A DNA stretch of 64,000 bases from Moniliella sp. 'wahieum' (taxonomy: Eukaryota; Basidiomycota; Moniliellomycetes; Moniliellales; Moniliellaceae): assembly GCA_003971905.1 (NCBI GenBank), contig RSEE01000060.1, forward strand, positions 124,001 through 188,000, given 5' to 3'. Shown here in pieces: positions 1 to 9,135 of the stretch. Within the stretch, counting starts at the first letter, position 1. Each line of letters begins with the position of its first letter. Below the pieces are notes generated by a model. That model searched no databases, was not told where the DNA came from, and saw nothing but the letters and a program-made list of their open reading frames with translations. Position numbers and translations under genes: made by a program.

Positions 1-287
1 GCACACGCACAGGGGGTGCGCGGTTGCGGCGGTCAACACGCGAGCGAACACGCACCGTCTTCGAGTGAATGGCGCAGGAAACGCAGTAGTGGACCTTGTT
101 GTACAGCTTGGGCAAGGTGTACTCGGCGTACACCGAAGCCTCGCTCATGTCACGCACAGCGGCGGCCTCCACCACGTTACGGACGGTGAAGCGCTTGATC
201 GCCTTGTCCTTAGGAACGGCGCGGGAGCAGTTCGAGCAGCGAACAAAGTTGACATGGCCACGGCCGTGCTTGTTGCGGCCACCGTTC
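1..287 (-). CDS. RPS26: 40S ribosomal protein eS26 (RPS26), partial
   Basis: Reading the minus strand from 287 gives the conserved eS26 protein from its [12 protein letters not shown] segment onwards. It includes the zinc-binding pairs RCSNC and CVSC, the [10 protein letters not shown] stretch, and the basic end RRNRAPP. eS26 is a small-subunit protein at the mRNA exit channel and takes part in start-codon context reading. A 3' splice site (CTAACGCAG in sense) ends at 288, so 287 begins an internal exon. The short first exon, which should encode roughly Met-Thr-Lys-Lys-Arg-Arg, lies at higher coordinates. I searched to about 1600 and could not place it convincingly. The C-terminus runs off the left edge. 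No frameshift is visible. Identity is firm; the 5' structure is not. Confidence 0.93.
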
Positions 288-844
288 CTGCGTTAGTCGT
301 CACTGGCAAAGGGGAAATCAATCAGTACACAGGACAAAAAACAGCCCGACACATCGTGACGGGAAGAACATTGCACTTGAAGGACGCAGCAGGCGGCGGG
401 ATACGCCCATTGCGAATAGGAGAGCATCCTCACGCGCACAGGCACACATTGTCACCCCATCAAGAGGAAGGCGGGACTCACTCTGGGCAAAGAGGATCAA
501 CTTGCTGTTGGCGAGCTAGCAGATGGGACGAACGCGGCTGTGTAGGGCAGCGCCCTGGTTTCCGATGGACGCCTGGGGCAACAATAGGGTTGGCGCAGGG
601 TTGGCGCAATAAAATGTCCTTCGTACCAGTGTTAGGTAATCCACACTCCCCCATCGCTTCAGGGGTTGTTTTAAAAAAAAACCTCGCTCGATGACCGCAG
701 CACCTGCGAGGGGCGGAATGGAAAAGGCCAGCCATTCGCTTGCTCCACCTTCTCCATGGCGAACACGGTGTTTATGTTGCACGTAACACACACTGAGGGG
801 TAGAACAAATCAGTATCCCATATCCCAGCGTCGAAACAAAAAAA
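288..844 (-). other. eS26 intron/leader region
   Basis: The stretch between the first visible eS26 exon and the tRNA should hold the eS26 first intron, its start exon and its promoter. Possible donors in sense are GTGAGT near 480 and GTGAGG near 433, but neither is preceded by a recognisable eS26 start. No other gene is seen. Confidence 0.4.
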
Positions 845-941
845 TGCTTCAAAGGGGAATCGAACCCCTGTCACATCGATGTCATACGAAGGCTGGCCCC
901 GTGCTTGGCAACGATGTAGTATACCACTAACCCATTGAAGC
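845..941 (-). tRNA. tRNA-Gly(GCC) with a 25-nt intron
   Basis: In sense the acceptor GCTTCAA (941-935) pairs with TTGAAGC (852-846), followed by discriminator A at 845. The T arm is AGGGG-TTCGATT-CCCCT. The anticodon arm is CATCG, loop TTGCCAA (anticodon GCC at 908-906), then a 25-nt intron at 904-880, then the closing T and CGATG. Removing the intron leaves a normal 72-nt tRNA. The intron sits after position 37, the usual nuclear tRNA site cut by the Sen endonuclease. Confidence 0.93.
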
Positions 942-1857
942 TTGTGCTATTCTTTTGAACGCACCAGTTTCGCACATGCGTGCAAACGTACAAATTATCT
1001 TAGCTGCGCACTACAAAGCTCACACCCCCAAAGCCGACACTCAGTACTCAGTCTAGATCACAACGCTCAAGCTCAACCCTCTCATTCTCCGTCAAACGTG
1101 ATGATCGAGATCAGTATATGCCCCTCTGTGGTCATCCCGCCATATCTCAGCAGGGCTTACATTCGCAGTTTCTTCAATCGGCATCCACTGGCACTGCCTT
1201 TCTTGCTTTCCTCCTCCGGGTAGTCTATGTGGTTGTGTATCGTCGTTCCTCGCCTTTCGGCGGCTTCTTAATCTCCTCTGTCGCCTCTTCAATTTATAAG
1301 CCTTCTCCTCCATCGCACTTTTGCAACTCTACACAATCTCTAAAATTATCAACAATGCCACCCCCTGTTGCACCTCTCGTGTCCCATCAGCTCACGTCTT
1401 GTGCTTCTCTATGATTTCTCGTTTTCTTTAACAGAGTAAAACAACTCCATCGCGTTAGCGCACGTCATAAAGAAAAGGAGAACGATGACAAGTTCTTGAC
1501 ATTGAGTGGTCTCCTTCTTCTCACCCTTCCCCTCCTTCAATTTCACGGGCCAGGGGGGAGATAAGTCTACCACTGTCAGCACAAACCGGGGCTCACATCG
1601 GCGCTGAAGCGCTGAAGTCTCGTCAACACTTGAGACCCCCCGTCATCTCCGTAAGCAGAAAGCAGATGACATGCAGTGGATGCAATGAGAGAGGGGGGAG
1701 AACCGATGTGCAAATACAATAAGCACCCCGAACGTACCCAGAACGAGCACAGGATGATGTAGCGAACTACGGCACGTCTGTAACGGGGTGGCTGGCTTCC
1801 CAGGCGGAGACCTTCCCTGCCCATCGGAGAAAAGACTCACGGAGGACTGAACGCGTT
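942..1857. other. Intergenic, no gene recognised
   Basis: Pyrimidine-rich stretches and short chance ORFs on both strands. Nothing conserved was recognised. Part may be the upstream region of eS26 and the 3' region of the small ORF ending at 1858. Confidence 0.4.
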
Positions 1858-2112
1858 TCAGATCCAAAGTCCAAGGCTCATTGGAGTGAACGTAGGAGGG
1901 TCGAGAGTGATGCTTTGCTGTGCGTCGAGCAAAGCCTGAACAGCGGTCTGCGAGCAGAGGTTGCGTGTGTAGGGGCTGGACGCGAAAGCGGGGAGCTCCG
2001 ATATGGGCGAGGGAGGGCGAGCGAGCTGATCGAAAGGTGTTCCTTCTAAAAGTGGAGTGCCTAGAAGAAGGGTGAAGGGGAAAGAATGGTCGGCGGCTTC
2101 GGCCATCATCAT
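1858..2112 (-). CDS. Small hypothetical protein (84 aa)
   Basis: A single-exon minus-strand ORF starts at an ATG triplet (Met-Met-Met-Ala-Glu at 2112) and ends at a TGA at 1858. I do not recognise a family. The product is proline-, serine- and leucine-rich (TPLLEG, RPPSPISELP) with no signal peptide or membrane segment. A TATAAAA lies 21 bp upstream of the ATG and the preceding 150 bases are a pyrimidine-rich leader-like stretch in sense. That makes it more credible than neighbouring ORFs. It could still be chance. Confidence 0.35.
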   Translation of the reverse strand: MMMAEAADHSFPFTLLLGTPLLEGTPFDQLARPPSPISELPAFASSPYTRNLCSQTAVQALLDAQQSITLDPPTFTPMSLGLWI

Positions 2113-2132
2113 TGGATCTAAGAACAAGCTGG

Positions 2133-2139
2133 TTTTATA
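2133..2139 (-). promoter_or_regulatory. TATA box of the small ORF
   Basis: TATAAAA in sense, 21 bp before the ATG at 2112. If used, the mRNA leader would be very short or the start would be one of the later ATGs of the triplet. Confidence 0.3.
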
Positions 2140-3500
2140 GAAGAGAAGGGGAACAAGGGAAGACCAAGAGGTCTACAGTGTAAAAGGGGAAACGAGTCAA
2201 AGGGAAGAAAGGGGACCAAGCGCGAGAGGGACGAGGAAGAGACGAGACGAGGGTCAAGGGCAAAGTGGACCCGAGGTGAGAAACGAGACGAGAAACCGAG
2301 TGGAAAACAATTGTGTGGTGTTTTGGATTTTAGACGAGGGCGAGCGGAGAAACGATGATTGTTGTGGGTTTTGTAGATAGAAAGAGTCCGAGTCACGATA
2401 GGGAAAGAAGCCGAGAAGCCACAGCGACGATAAGGAAGCGGAGGCGGCTGTGCAAGGGAGCTCAGTCGTCGCCCCGTGACAACGTCCATCCACGGAACGT
2501 CTTTATGGGACCTCTGTCGCCGCTGCCCTATGACTCCTTTTGCTTGATGCCAATAAAAGGAGTGGGTGTTTGGAACGCAAAAAACACCATACACTACGGA
2601 CGTCCAAAACGTTCCACATTCGACATTTGGTGATTGGCCTGTTGTGTAACTCGCGTTTAGTGCATTGCATGGAAAATGTATACACGATATGGGGCGTGAC
2701 TTTCATTTCTCTAATGTTACAGAGTCGCTGTTGTCCCAGTTGTGTGTTAAGGCGAAGGTTAGACGGAAAAGATTATGCGGTTTGTAACTAGGGTCCATCA
2801 ATTACTATGTCCCACAGAAGGATTACCGCTTGGAGAGAAGTCTATGGTGTTGGAGTGTGTATATATGATCATAAAGAAGAGGGCACCGATCACAGTCCAG
2901 TCCTAGATCGGCGTCCACAAATTCTTCTCTACACTTTCTTCCCTCTGAGTGTGATTGAAGTTCCACACCCCCTCTCTCCACCACCACATTCGACCTGTTG
3001 TTGGCTATACGTTTAGTGTGTGTACACAGAAGGCTGGCCATTACCGGGAAACGCAAAAGTGTGTACTTACGTGTGCATGTGTACTGTGTGAAGAGGTTGG
3101 GAAGCATCAAACATGACACGATAATAGTGTCAAAGTCATATCTTATGCTAGGGGGCTCCCTTCGCCCGTTATAAGCCTGTGTCGGTTCAAATAACCTACT
3201 AGGAAACGAGAGTGACAGTATAAACGCAACACGGAACTGACTGTGGAGAAGCGCGAGAGAGACCTGTTTTTTATTCATATCATTTTTACACAGCTTAAGC
3301 CTGGGACAAAGAAACGCCGAGTCTATCAAGGTTCACTCACCCGGCGTGTGCTGCTTCTGTTCATTCCAACCCAATTAGGAGTCAGTGGAGAAGAGTCGCT
3401 ATAGCAGGCCGAAATCCTGTGACTGCCAATCCGGATGTATGTGTAGAGTCATGAATGCGAATGTGTGTGGTTTATATATGTGTGCGATGATCTATTATGA
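2140..3500. other. Intergenic, no gene recognised
   Basis: Lower GC than the flanks. It holds only unrelated short ORFs, including a 168-codon minus ORF at 2823-3329 with no recognisable motif and poor codon choice. A purine-rich sense-strand block lies at 2140-2330. Confidence 0.4.
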
Positions 3501-3529
3501 GGCTTGAAGTTAGATGGCTTGAGGCAGCT

Positions 3530-3775
3530 TCAATGAGACTCCACTATGTGAATCAAGGCTTTTCCAGCACTCAAACGTGTTCTTTTTTTGACCGTCTTGG
3601 TATGGCAGTACCCGGGCGTGGTCAGACCAGGGGGAAGAATGACTCTCCTCTTCTTGAGCGCTTTCATGTGGGTCTTCACATTCCGCTTGTTCCAACAGTA
3701 GATGCACGCAGCTCCTTCTCGCTCTGTTCCGCAGACGTTTTGCGGTTGCCTTTTGTGTATACCACCTTCCGTCGG
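3530..3775 (-). pseudogene. Possible transposase-tail relic (Cys/His-rich fragment)
   Basis: The minus strand encodes an uninterrupted fragment with a C-x7-C-x2-C cluster followed by WNKRNVKTHMKALKKRR, then TTPGYCHT, before a stop at 3530. A basic tail with paired cysteines is reminiscent of the zinc-finger C-termini of PiggyBac-type (DDE_Tnp_1_7) transposases. I see no DDE core upstream on the same strand and the fragment starts without an ATG. It may be a relic, or an exon of an unrelated zinc-binding protein. Confidence 0.2.
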
Positions 3776-4600
3776 TACGCAGCAGCCATATTATGCATGA
3801 CCTCCTTCTTTGAAACCGAATCCCTCTCAAAGCGTGTGGTCCACATTCATTCCGGATCCTCCAAACGCCCCTGGGCCCATCATGTACAACTCACAGTGGT
3901 CTTGTGCGGACGGGCACGGGCGCCCGAGTGATTCCTCCGGGTTCCGTTCCCAGTCCGGCGCGTTCCGCTTTCTCTTCTTGTCATCCATCTGTTTACACCT
4001 CTGTCTGTCTGCGCTGCACCAGCACAATTAAAGTCTATAGTACGGTCGGTATTCCGGCCTTCCTCACACGCTGCGTCTTGTCCTTTCTCCTTTCCATCTA
4101 CAGCTGCGGCACGCTGAGAACACGTGTGGGGTCCCGGACGGATCGCAGGAGCTGGAGGATATGGTCCGTCACACACTACCCTCGGGGAACGCACGAAGAA
4201 TTGGATTGAGGGGGGTGCTAATGCGATAATGCCAAGATGTGCTCAATCGATAGCATCGATAACATCAGACCACACTTGCACTTGTTGCGCGAAGAACGGC
4301 ACGGAGGGTATACGCTGGCGTACGACGGAGCTGGAGAGGCCAATCTGAATCAGTTTCCCTTGTCGGTGATGGGCTGGCTTGTGACACTTGATGGCTGCTG
4401 TGGCATTGAAGAGGGAAGCCAATAGTAGTTGAACCTATTGCCTCTCAACAACCGTATTGCGACCATCCGCCTCGTACAAACGGTTATACGTGCCGTTCTT
4501 AGGAGGCCGCCATTTAATGACAAGGTATCGGCGGTGTGGTAGCGCCTGAGGATGTCATCGATTGCCATCGTGTCTTCTGATGTCATCGTCAGACACTCTG
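3776..4600. other. Intergenic, possibly degenerate coding remains
   Basis: Short ORFs on both strands with no recognisable domain. A purine/pyrimidine mix unlike the repeat zone that follows. It may be the remainder of the relic at 3530-3775. Confidence 0.25.
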
Positions 4601-4689
4601 CGTTGCAAGTTACATGTTACACGTCAGCGGTACACGTCACACGTCCCATCCCCAGAATGTCACACGCACTGTCTGGGTCCGGTGAGAAA

Positions 4690-4717
4690 GATGCATGATG
4701 TATGATGCATGATGCCA
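4690..4717. repeat. Heptamer array (GATGCAT type, 4 units)
   Basis: Units at 4690, 4697, 4704 and 4711 read GATGCAT, GATGTAT, GATGCAT and GATGCCA. The core palindrome is ATGCAT. Confidence 0.85.
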
Positions 4718-4884
4718 TTGTATCCAACAGGCAACTGGAGTGGCTACTGCGTCGGCCGTTGACGCGTTGACGTTTGAAATTTGACGCGTGACGCCCTTGA
4801 CGCTCTGTGCCGATGGGTGTGGCTGAGGAAGCCAGGGTCGTCAGGGACACGAGTGCCGGTCTGGGCCGGCGTACCGCGACCAAT

Positions 4885-4905
4885 GATTATCGATTATCGA
4901 TTATC
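4885..4905. repeat. Heptamer array (GATTATC, 3 units)
   Basis: Three perfect GATTATC units. Each junction recreates the ATCGAT palindrome. The next 40 bases hold GAGCATGT and GAGCGCT units in loose tandem. Confidence 0.85.
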
Positions 4906-5302
4906 AATGACCCGGGTGCCATGTGAGCATGTGAGCGCTGAGCATGTGAGCGTGCCTGTACGCAGGACTTGCCAGGAGAAACGAGCGAGCCGCGCTGAGG
5001 TGGCGCAGCGCGTTCAACCTGGGCAGCGCCCAGGCGCTCGGAGTGTTGGTTCAGTACGTTGAGCGTTGAACTTGGGCCGGCTTGAGCACGTTGAACACGT
5101 TGATGCGTTGACGCAGTTGGTGGTGCGTTGGCGTTGAACGTTGATATATGATAGCTAGTACGTGCTGGTCTGTCTTCCGACGGGATATCCGATACTCGAT
5201 CTCAACAGATCTCTACGTCAATAACGTTCAGCTCGATCTGAGATTTAGACGTTGAACCCATCCCAGATCTCAACGATCTCAATTTCTCTCTCAACCCACC
5301 GT

Positions 5303-5359
5303 AGCTTGAAGCTTGAAGCTTGACCGGTGACCGGCTTGACGCGTGACGCGTGACGCGCG
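5303..5359. repeat. Compound heptamer array: AGCTTGA, CCGGTGA, CGCGTGA
   Basis: Consecutive units AGCTTGA (5303, 5310, 5317), CCGGTGA (5324), CCGGCTTGA (5331), CGCGTGA (5340, 5347) and CGCGCG. The TGA portion stays fixed while the palindromic core switches from AAGCTT to ACCGGT to ACGCGT. All units are 7 bp except one 9-bp unit. Confidence 0.85.
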
Positions 5360-5759
5360 CCGTGAGACGGCGTGACAACGTGACAGCATAACGGCGTGAT
5401 CGGGTGATCGGTCGATGACCAGTGCCGTTGGCCAGGAACGACGGGCAAGCATACCGCACACCTCGAACTGTCGCGTGTGCGCCATGTTTCGTTCTTATTT
5501 TGCCGGGCAACACGGTGAACTAGGCAAGCCAGGATGTGCCAGTGCAGGCCAGCGCCTGAGGCTTGAAGCCTCCCCAAATGTGGAATCTGGGTAGGGTGTG
5601 CGTCTGGTGCCGCATATGGTGGATGGCGTTTGGCGTTTCTCTCAGCCGCTCAGCGTCACGCGTTACCGGCTCAGCTTAGCGCTTAACCAAATTAATCAAT
5701 GGCGGATACAGGTGGTCACCGGTCAGAGGTCAAATATCGATCTATCGGCGAGAGATATT

Positions 5760-5787
5760 CGTTGAACGTTGAATGTGGAACGTGGAA
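5760..5787. repeat. Heptamer array (CGTTGAA/CGTGGAA)
   Basis: Units CGTTGAA, CGTTGAA, TGTGGAA and CGTGGAA in phase at 5760, 5767, 5774 and 5781, followed by the palindrome TTAATTAA. Confidence 0.8.
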
Positions 5788-6153
5788 CTAATTAATTCGA
5801 TGCAGGCGCGCGTGGCCCTGTGGGGCTACGCCGTGCTACGCCCCCCGGCGCCACATGCCCAATCTGGATAGTAGCGGGTCAGCGGCTGAGCGCTGAGCCT
5901 GAGCGTGCAAGCAGAGCAGATGCAAGCGCCAAGCCGAAACAGAGCCCGGGGCGGATGCTGCGCGCTGGAATCTGGAATCGCATGTGAGTGAGATGGTGAC
6001 ATCTAAGACCAAGGTCTGACATATCACTGTGACATGTGCCGCTCTAGACGCTCCAAGCCGAACCTGCCGCCCCCATGTTCACCGGTCACCCGCTCACGCG
6101 TTCGCCTGCTCACGCTCACGCTGCTGAACAGCGACTAGCGACCAGTGCCGCAT

Positions 6154-6188
6154 TGCATGATGCATGATGCATGATGGATGGTGCATGG
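6154..6188. repeat. Heptamer array (TGCATGA type, 5 units)
   Basis: TGCATGA at 6154, 6161 and 6168, then TGGATGG and TGCATGG in the same phase. The core palindrome is ATGCAT. The same unit recurs near 7112-7131, 8940 and 42252. Confidence 0.85.
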
Positions 6189-6246
6189 TGTGATACCACG
6201 CCGTTGTATATTCCTAACTTGGGACCTGCGACAGGTAAAGCTGTAA

Positions 6247-6345
6247 ATGTAAAGCTTGTAAAGCTTGAAGCTTGAAGGCTTGAAGCTTCACTTGAAGGGT
6301 TACCGGTTACTGGTTACCTTACCGGTTGGGCCGATGATCGAAGAT
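6247..6345. repeat. Mixed AAGCTT / ACCGGT / ATCGAT repeat cluster
   Basis: Tandem GTAAAGCTT and GAAGCTT units are followed by TTACCGG, TTACTGG, TTACC and TTACCGG units and then GATCGA-type units. It is another cluster in which one palindromic core gives way to the next. Confidence 0.7.
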
Positions 6346-6431
6346 CGATGACTAGGATGCCTAGCATCTAACAACTCGCATACCACAATCTCCCATGCCA
6401 CCGGCCCCACCAGGCTACCAAGGTTACCCGC

Positions 6432-6459
6432 GTCACACGTCACATGTCACATGTCACAG
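6432..6459. repeat. Heptamer array (GTCACAT, 4 units)
   Basis: GTCACAC, GTCACAT, GTCACAT and GTCACAG at 6432, 6439, 6446 and 6453. The core palindrome across junctions is ACATGT. Confidence 0.85.
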
Positions 6460-6662
6460 GCCGTGAAGGGTATATCACGCTCGTAGCACACTCTCGCACA
6501 CTCCCTCACTGCGTTTGAACTGGCATGGCCACCACTCTCGCGCCCTTTGCCCGGCTGGCGAATGCATTCCCAGAAGTGCGACACTGCTCTCCACCTGTCA
6601 CATGCTATGTCACACTCACACGTCATCCGTCCCATATTCCCGGTTCCCTGTATAGGTCACTG

Positions 6663-6697
6663 CTTAGTACTTAGTACTTAGTATTTACTAGTCACTG
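6663..6697. repeat. Heptamer array (CTTAGTA, then TTTACTA, GTCACTG)
   Basis: Three perfect CTTAGTA units, then TTTACTA and GTCACTG, all at 7-bp spacing. The core palindrome across junctions is AGTACT. Confidence 0.85.
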
Positions 6698-6740
6698 GGT
6701 CAGGCCGGTCTCTGGCCGCCGCCTGCTGCCGCTCGCCTCA

Positions 6741-6774
6741 AGCTTCAAGCTTCAAGTGCGGTCACCGGTCACCG
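6741..6774. repeat. Compound heptamer array (AGCTTCA, GTCACCG)
   Basis: AGCTTCA twice, a 6-bp remnant, then GTCACCG twice. The cores are AAGCTT and GGTCACC/ACCGGT. A TCTCAGATCT-type run follows at 6781-6815. Confidence 0.85.
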
Positions 6775-6790
6775 TTTGCTTCTCAGAATC

Positions 6791-7354
6791 TCAGATCTCT
6801 CGGATCTGAGATTCGAGAGCACACGCTCCATCGCAGCCTGGTGGGGCAGGCTGACGCGCAGCCGAGGGCAATGCGGGTTAAGGAACGTTCCTGGCTGGCG
6901 GCTGCTGCCTGCTGCGGGCTCCCCGCCCCCGGGCAGGGTTCAGTGTTCGGCTTGCCCAGCGAGGCGGCAGGCACCAGGCAAGCATCATGCACCGCACGTC
7001 AGGTATCCGTGCATCAGCCACAGACGCACCCGGGCAGCCGAACCCATGCGCGCACTGGGCTACTGCGCCTGCCGGGCCGCCTGTGGATTGCCGGGCGCAT
7101 GTGCTTGTCCGTGCATGATGCATGATGCATGTCAGCCGCTCAGCGCTCAGGCTGAGCCTCACGCTCCCGCATCGCCGCCCGCAGTGCGCTCCAGTGCCGC
7201 TCAAGCCGCGCCCTGCCCTGCCTTTTCACCCATCCTGCCGCGCTTCCCACGGGCTCAGCCAGGCCCAGGCCCAGGCCCAGCTGCCCAGCTTAACCACCGC
7301 TGCGCCTCGCTCCCTCTTGTCGTGCCCACCGCCACCTCCCCCGCTGCTGCTGCC
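6791..7354. other. Intergenic / leader region, no gene recognised
   Basis: GC-rich. Contains a further heptamer patch at 7112-7160 (TGCATGA, CTCAGCG and CTCAGGC units) and a CAGGCC repeat near 7260. The long reading frames here are proline-rich and probably open only through base composition. Confidence 0.35.
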
Positions 7355-7737
7355 ATGGTTGCCACCTCCCACCCCGCCCCACACGCCCTTCCCTCCGCCG
7401 CCGCCTCACCCACCCCACCTCAGCCTCAGCCTCCGCCTCCGCCTCCAGCTCCTCGGCTCGCGTGCGCAGCTCCACCACCACCGCCGCCTCCGTGCCCCTT
7501 CTGGCACCTGTCCCCCGTCGGGCCTCCTTCATCCACCGCCCCAAGGTCATGCGTTCCCATGCCGCCTCCGTTCCCTCCAGGCCCACCACCCCGTGCACCC
7601 AACTGGCTGCCTCGCTCCAGAATGTGAGCTTGCACGCCCCCCTCCCGGCTCCACCGGTCGTACGCCCATCAGCGCCCCTTCGCCCACTGCCCCCCCGCCG
7701 CCCGTCGTTGGAATCCGCTTCGCTTCCTTCGTTTTGA
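7355..7737 (+). CDS. Possible Ser/Pro/Ala-rich protein, one frameshift
   Basis: An ATG at 7355 opens MVATSHPAPHALPSAAASP. After about 20 codons the strongly G/C-third-position frame is the next one, reading [18 protein letters not shown], then RRASFIHRPKVMRSHAASV and on to a TGA at 7735. One extra C in the run near 7400 would join them into a protein of about 127 residues. No domain is recognised. The arginine- and serine-rich pattern could be a transit peptide or a disordered regulator. Low confidence because GC-rich leaders here produce long chance frames. Confidence 0.28.
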
Positions 7738-9058
7738 TTGACTGCGATGGCCACGGACCTACCCCACCCCGGACGCCGAGGCATCGTTCCAGCCTGTGGT
7801 CTGCCTGTCCCCTACACTGCTTCACCCATCCCAACTCTCCGCTCTCCCGTTTTTCCCCCCCGCTCATACCTACCTGTACCATCAGCGCTTGCCTACCCCA
7901 CCGCCACGCCCCCTGCCAAGGACTCCTCCCCGCTCCCCCATTCCTCGCTCCTGCACACGAAACCCATTGGCAGCAGCCTTTTCCGCACCACGGTCCACCA
8001 CGCCTGTTCCTGGGCAAGTACTGGGCTTGGAACTGGGCTGCCCTGCCCCCTGGGCGCACCTCGACGTACGTGCTTGATGGTCTTCCCGCTTTTCCACATA
8101 CAGAAGTGATCCCAAGCCCTGGGCCGGGCCATCCTGCTCCTTACCACGTACAAACGACGGGAGGACACAAGACACAAGGACCATTCTCCTTATCCTCCTT
8201 TGCCCGTTCGTTTCTCGTTCGTCGGGGCATCTACCCCTGCTTTTTGTTTACGACTTCTTCCTCTATTCCCTTCCCCCCCCCTCCCCTTCACCTCTGTGCC
8301 CACGAGCCACCCACTGTCTGTACAACTGTTTTTTTGCCTTGGTAGTGGCCTTGACTTGGCCCTACCTGCTGTACAACTCATACCATGCGTGCCCTATCCG
8401 GCTCAATGACTGCTTTCCTAGCCTCTTCTTTCGGCTCTCAGTGCATATAGATGGCATCGACCTAGGATTGATTGGCTAACGAGGGCAGGGGAGGGGAGAG
8501 TGCGCTACGCACTATGTCCGTTATGGCGACCGATAGGCACGAGTGGTAGGTATGACAGACGGTGACCGGTGAGGCCCTAATGAGAGAAAGGAAAGAGGGC
8601 GAGGATTATGGGAGAATGATGCATTTCTGAATCGATTCGTGCACAATTAGTAGGTAGAGGGAGTTCCTGGTTGTGCCTACCAATTGGTGCATTGGCTGAG
8701 CAAGGGCGTAGTGGGGGACGAGCGCGGCTGGTGCAGCTGATGAAATGAGGAAGTCCCTTTGAGCAGGGTGCGAACCGCATGGTCCCAAGAAACGAGAGAG
8801 AGCGACAGGTGGTGCTGATTGCCGTGCGGAAGCAGTCGGCAGCGACAGAGCGGCCGTCGTAACATGACAGGGGGACGGGAGGACACCCAATGTGATGAAC
8901 CTTTCAAAGCCTAAACGGGGGTCACGTGCCGCGGGTTCTGATGCATGATGAATGAGCATGAGCGGAAGTCGCTCTTCGGCGGGGTTCCGCCGATTTTCCA
9001 TTTTAGTCGCCGAGCGCGGACGCGACGACCGGTCGCGACCAACCCCCACCACCACCAC
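7738..9058. other. Unresolved GC-rich stretch before U2AF35
   Basis: Long open frames continue to 8345 with proline/histidine-rich translations and no domain. A GTACGT...ACAG intron-like segment lies at about 8068-8107. From 8400 to 9058 there is a heptamer patch at 8940-8960 (GATGCAT, GATGAAT) and no convincing gene. This includes the U2AF35 promoter. Confidence 0.3.
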
Positions 9059-9102
9059 TCCCGCCACTCCCGCCACTCCCGCCACTCCCGCCATCCCGCC
9101 AC
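9059..9102 (+). repeat. 9-bp tandem repeat (CCGCCACTC) in U2AF35 leader
   Basis: Three perfect CCGCCACTC units from 9061 plus flanking degenerate units, about 35-75 bp upstream of the U2AF35 ATG. Confidence 0.75.
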
Positions 9103-9135
9103 TGCCAACCACTCTTGTCGCTGTTGTTTGTCGTC

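Larger units (their letters stand above)
4600..6790. repeat. 2.2-kb zone of 7-bp palindromic repeat arrays
   Basis: Almost no coding potential. The zone is filled with short runs of 7-bp units, each usually containing a 6-bp palindrome of form A-xy-y'x'-T: ATGCAT, AAGCTT, ACCGGT, ACGCGT, ACATGT, AGTACT and AGCGCT. Runs are 2-4 units long and often abut other runs. Between them are decayed copies built on TGA/TCA plus 3-5 bases, such as CGTTGA. The clearest arrays are listed separately. Function unknown. Confidence 0.8.

Noticed and set aside
2823-3329. A 168-codon minus ORF
   Set aside because: No motif, mixed codon use unlike confirmed genes, no leader or TATA context.
4600-6790. CRISPR-like or centromeric array
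   Set aside because: Units are 7 bp with no spacers, arrays are only 2-6 units, and the organism is eukaryotic. Nothing resembles a CRISPR repeat or a large centromere satellite.
7122-8345. A 407-codon plus-strand ORF, proline/histidine-rich
   Set aside because: Its translation is low-complexity, lacks a domain, and overlaps other equally long frames on both strands. It is probably open through C-rich composition.
8606-9112. A minus-strand ORF opposite the U2AF35 leader
   Set aside because: It is the complement of the CCGCCACTC repeat (Gly-Val-Ala run) and shows no conserved motif.
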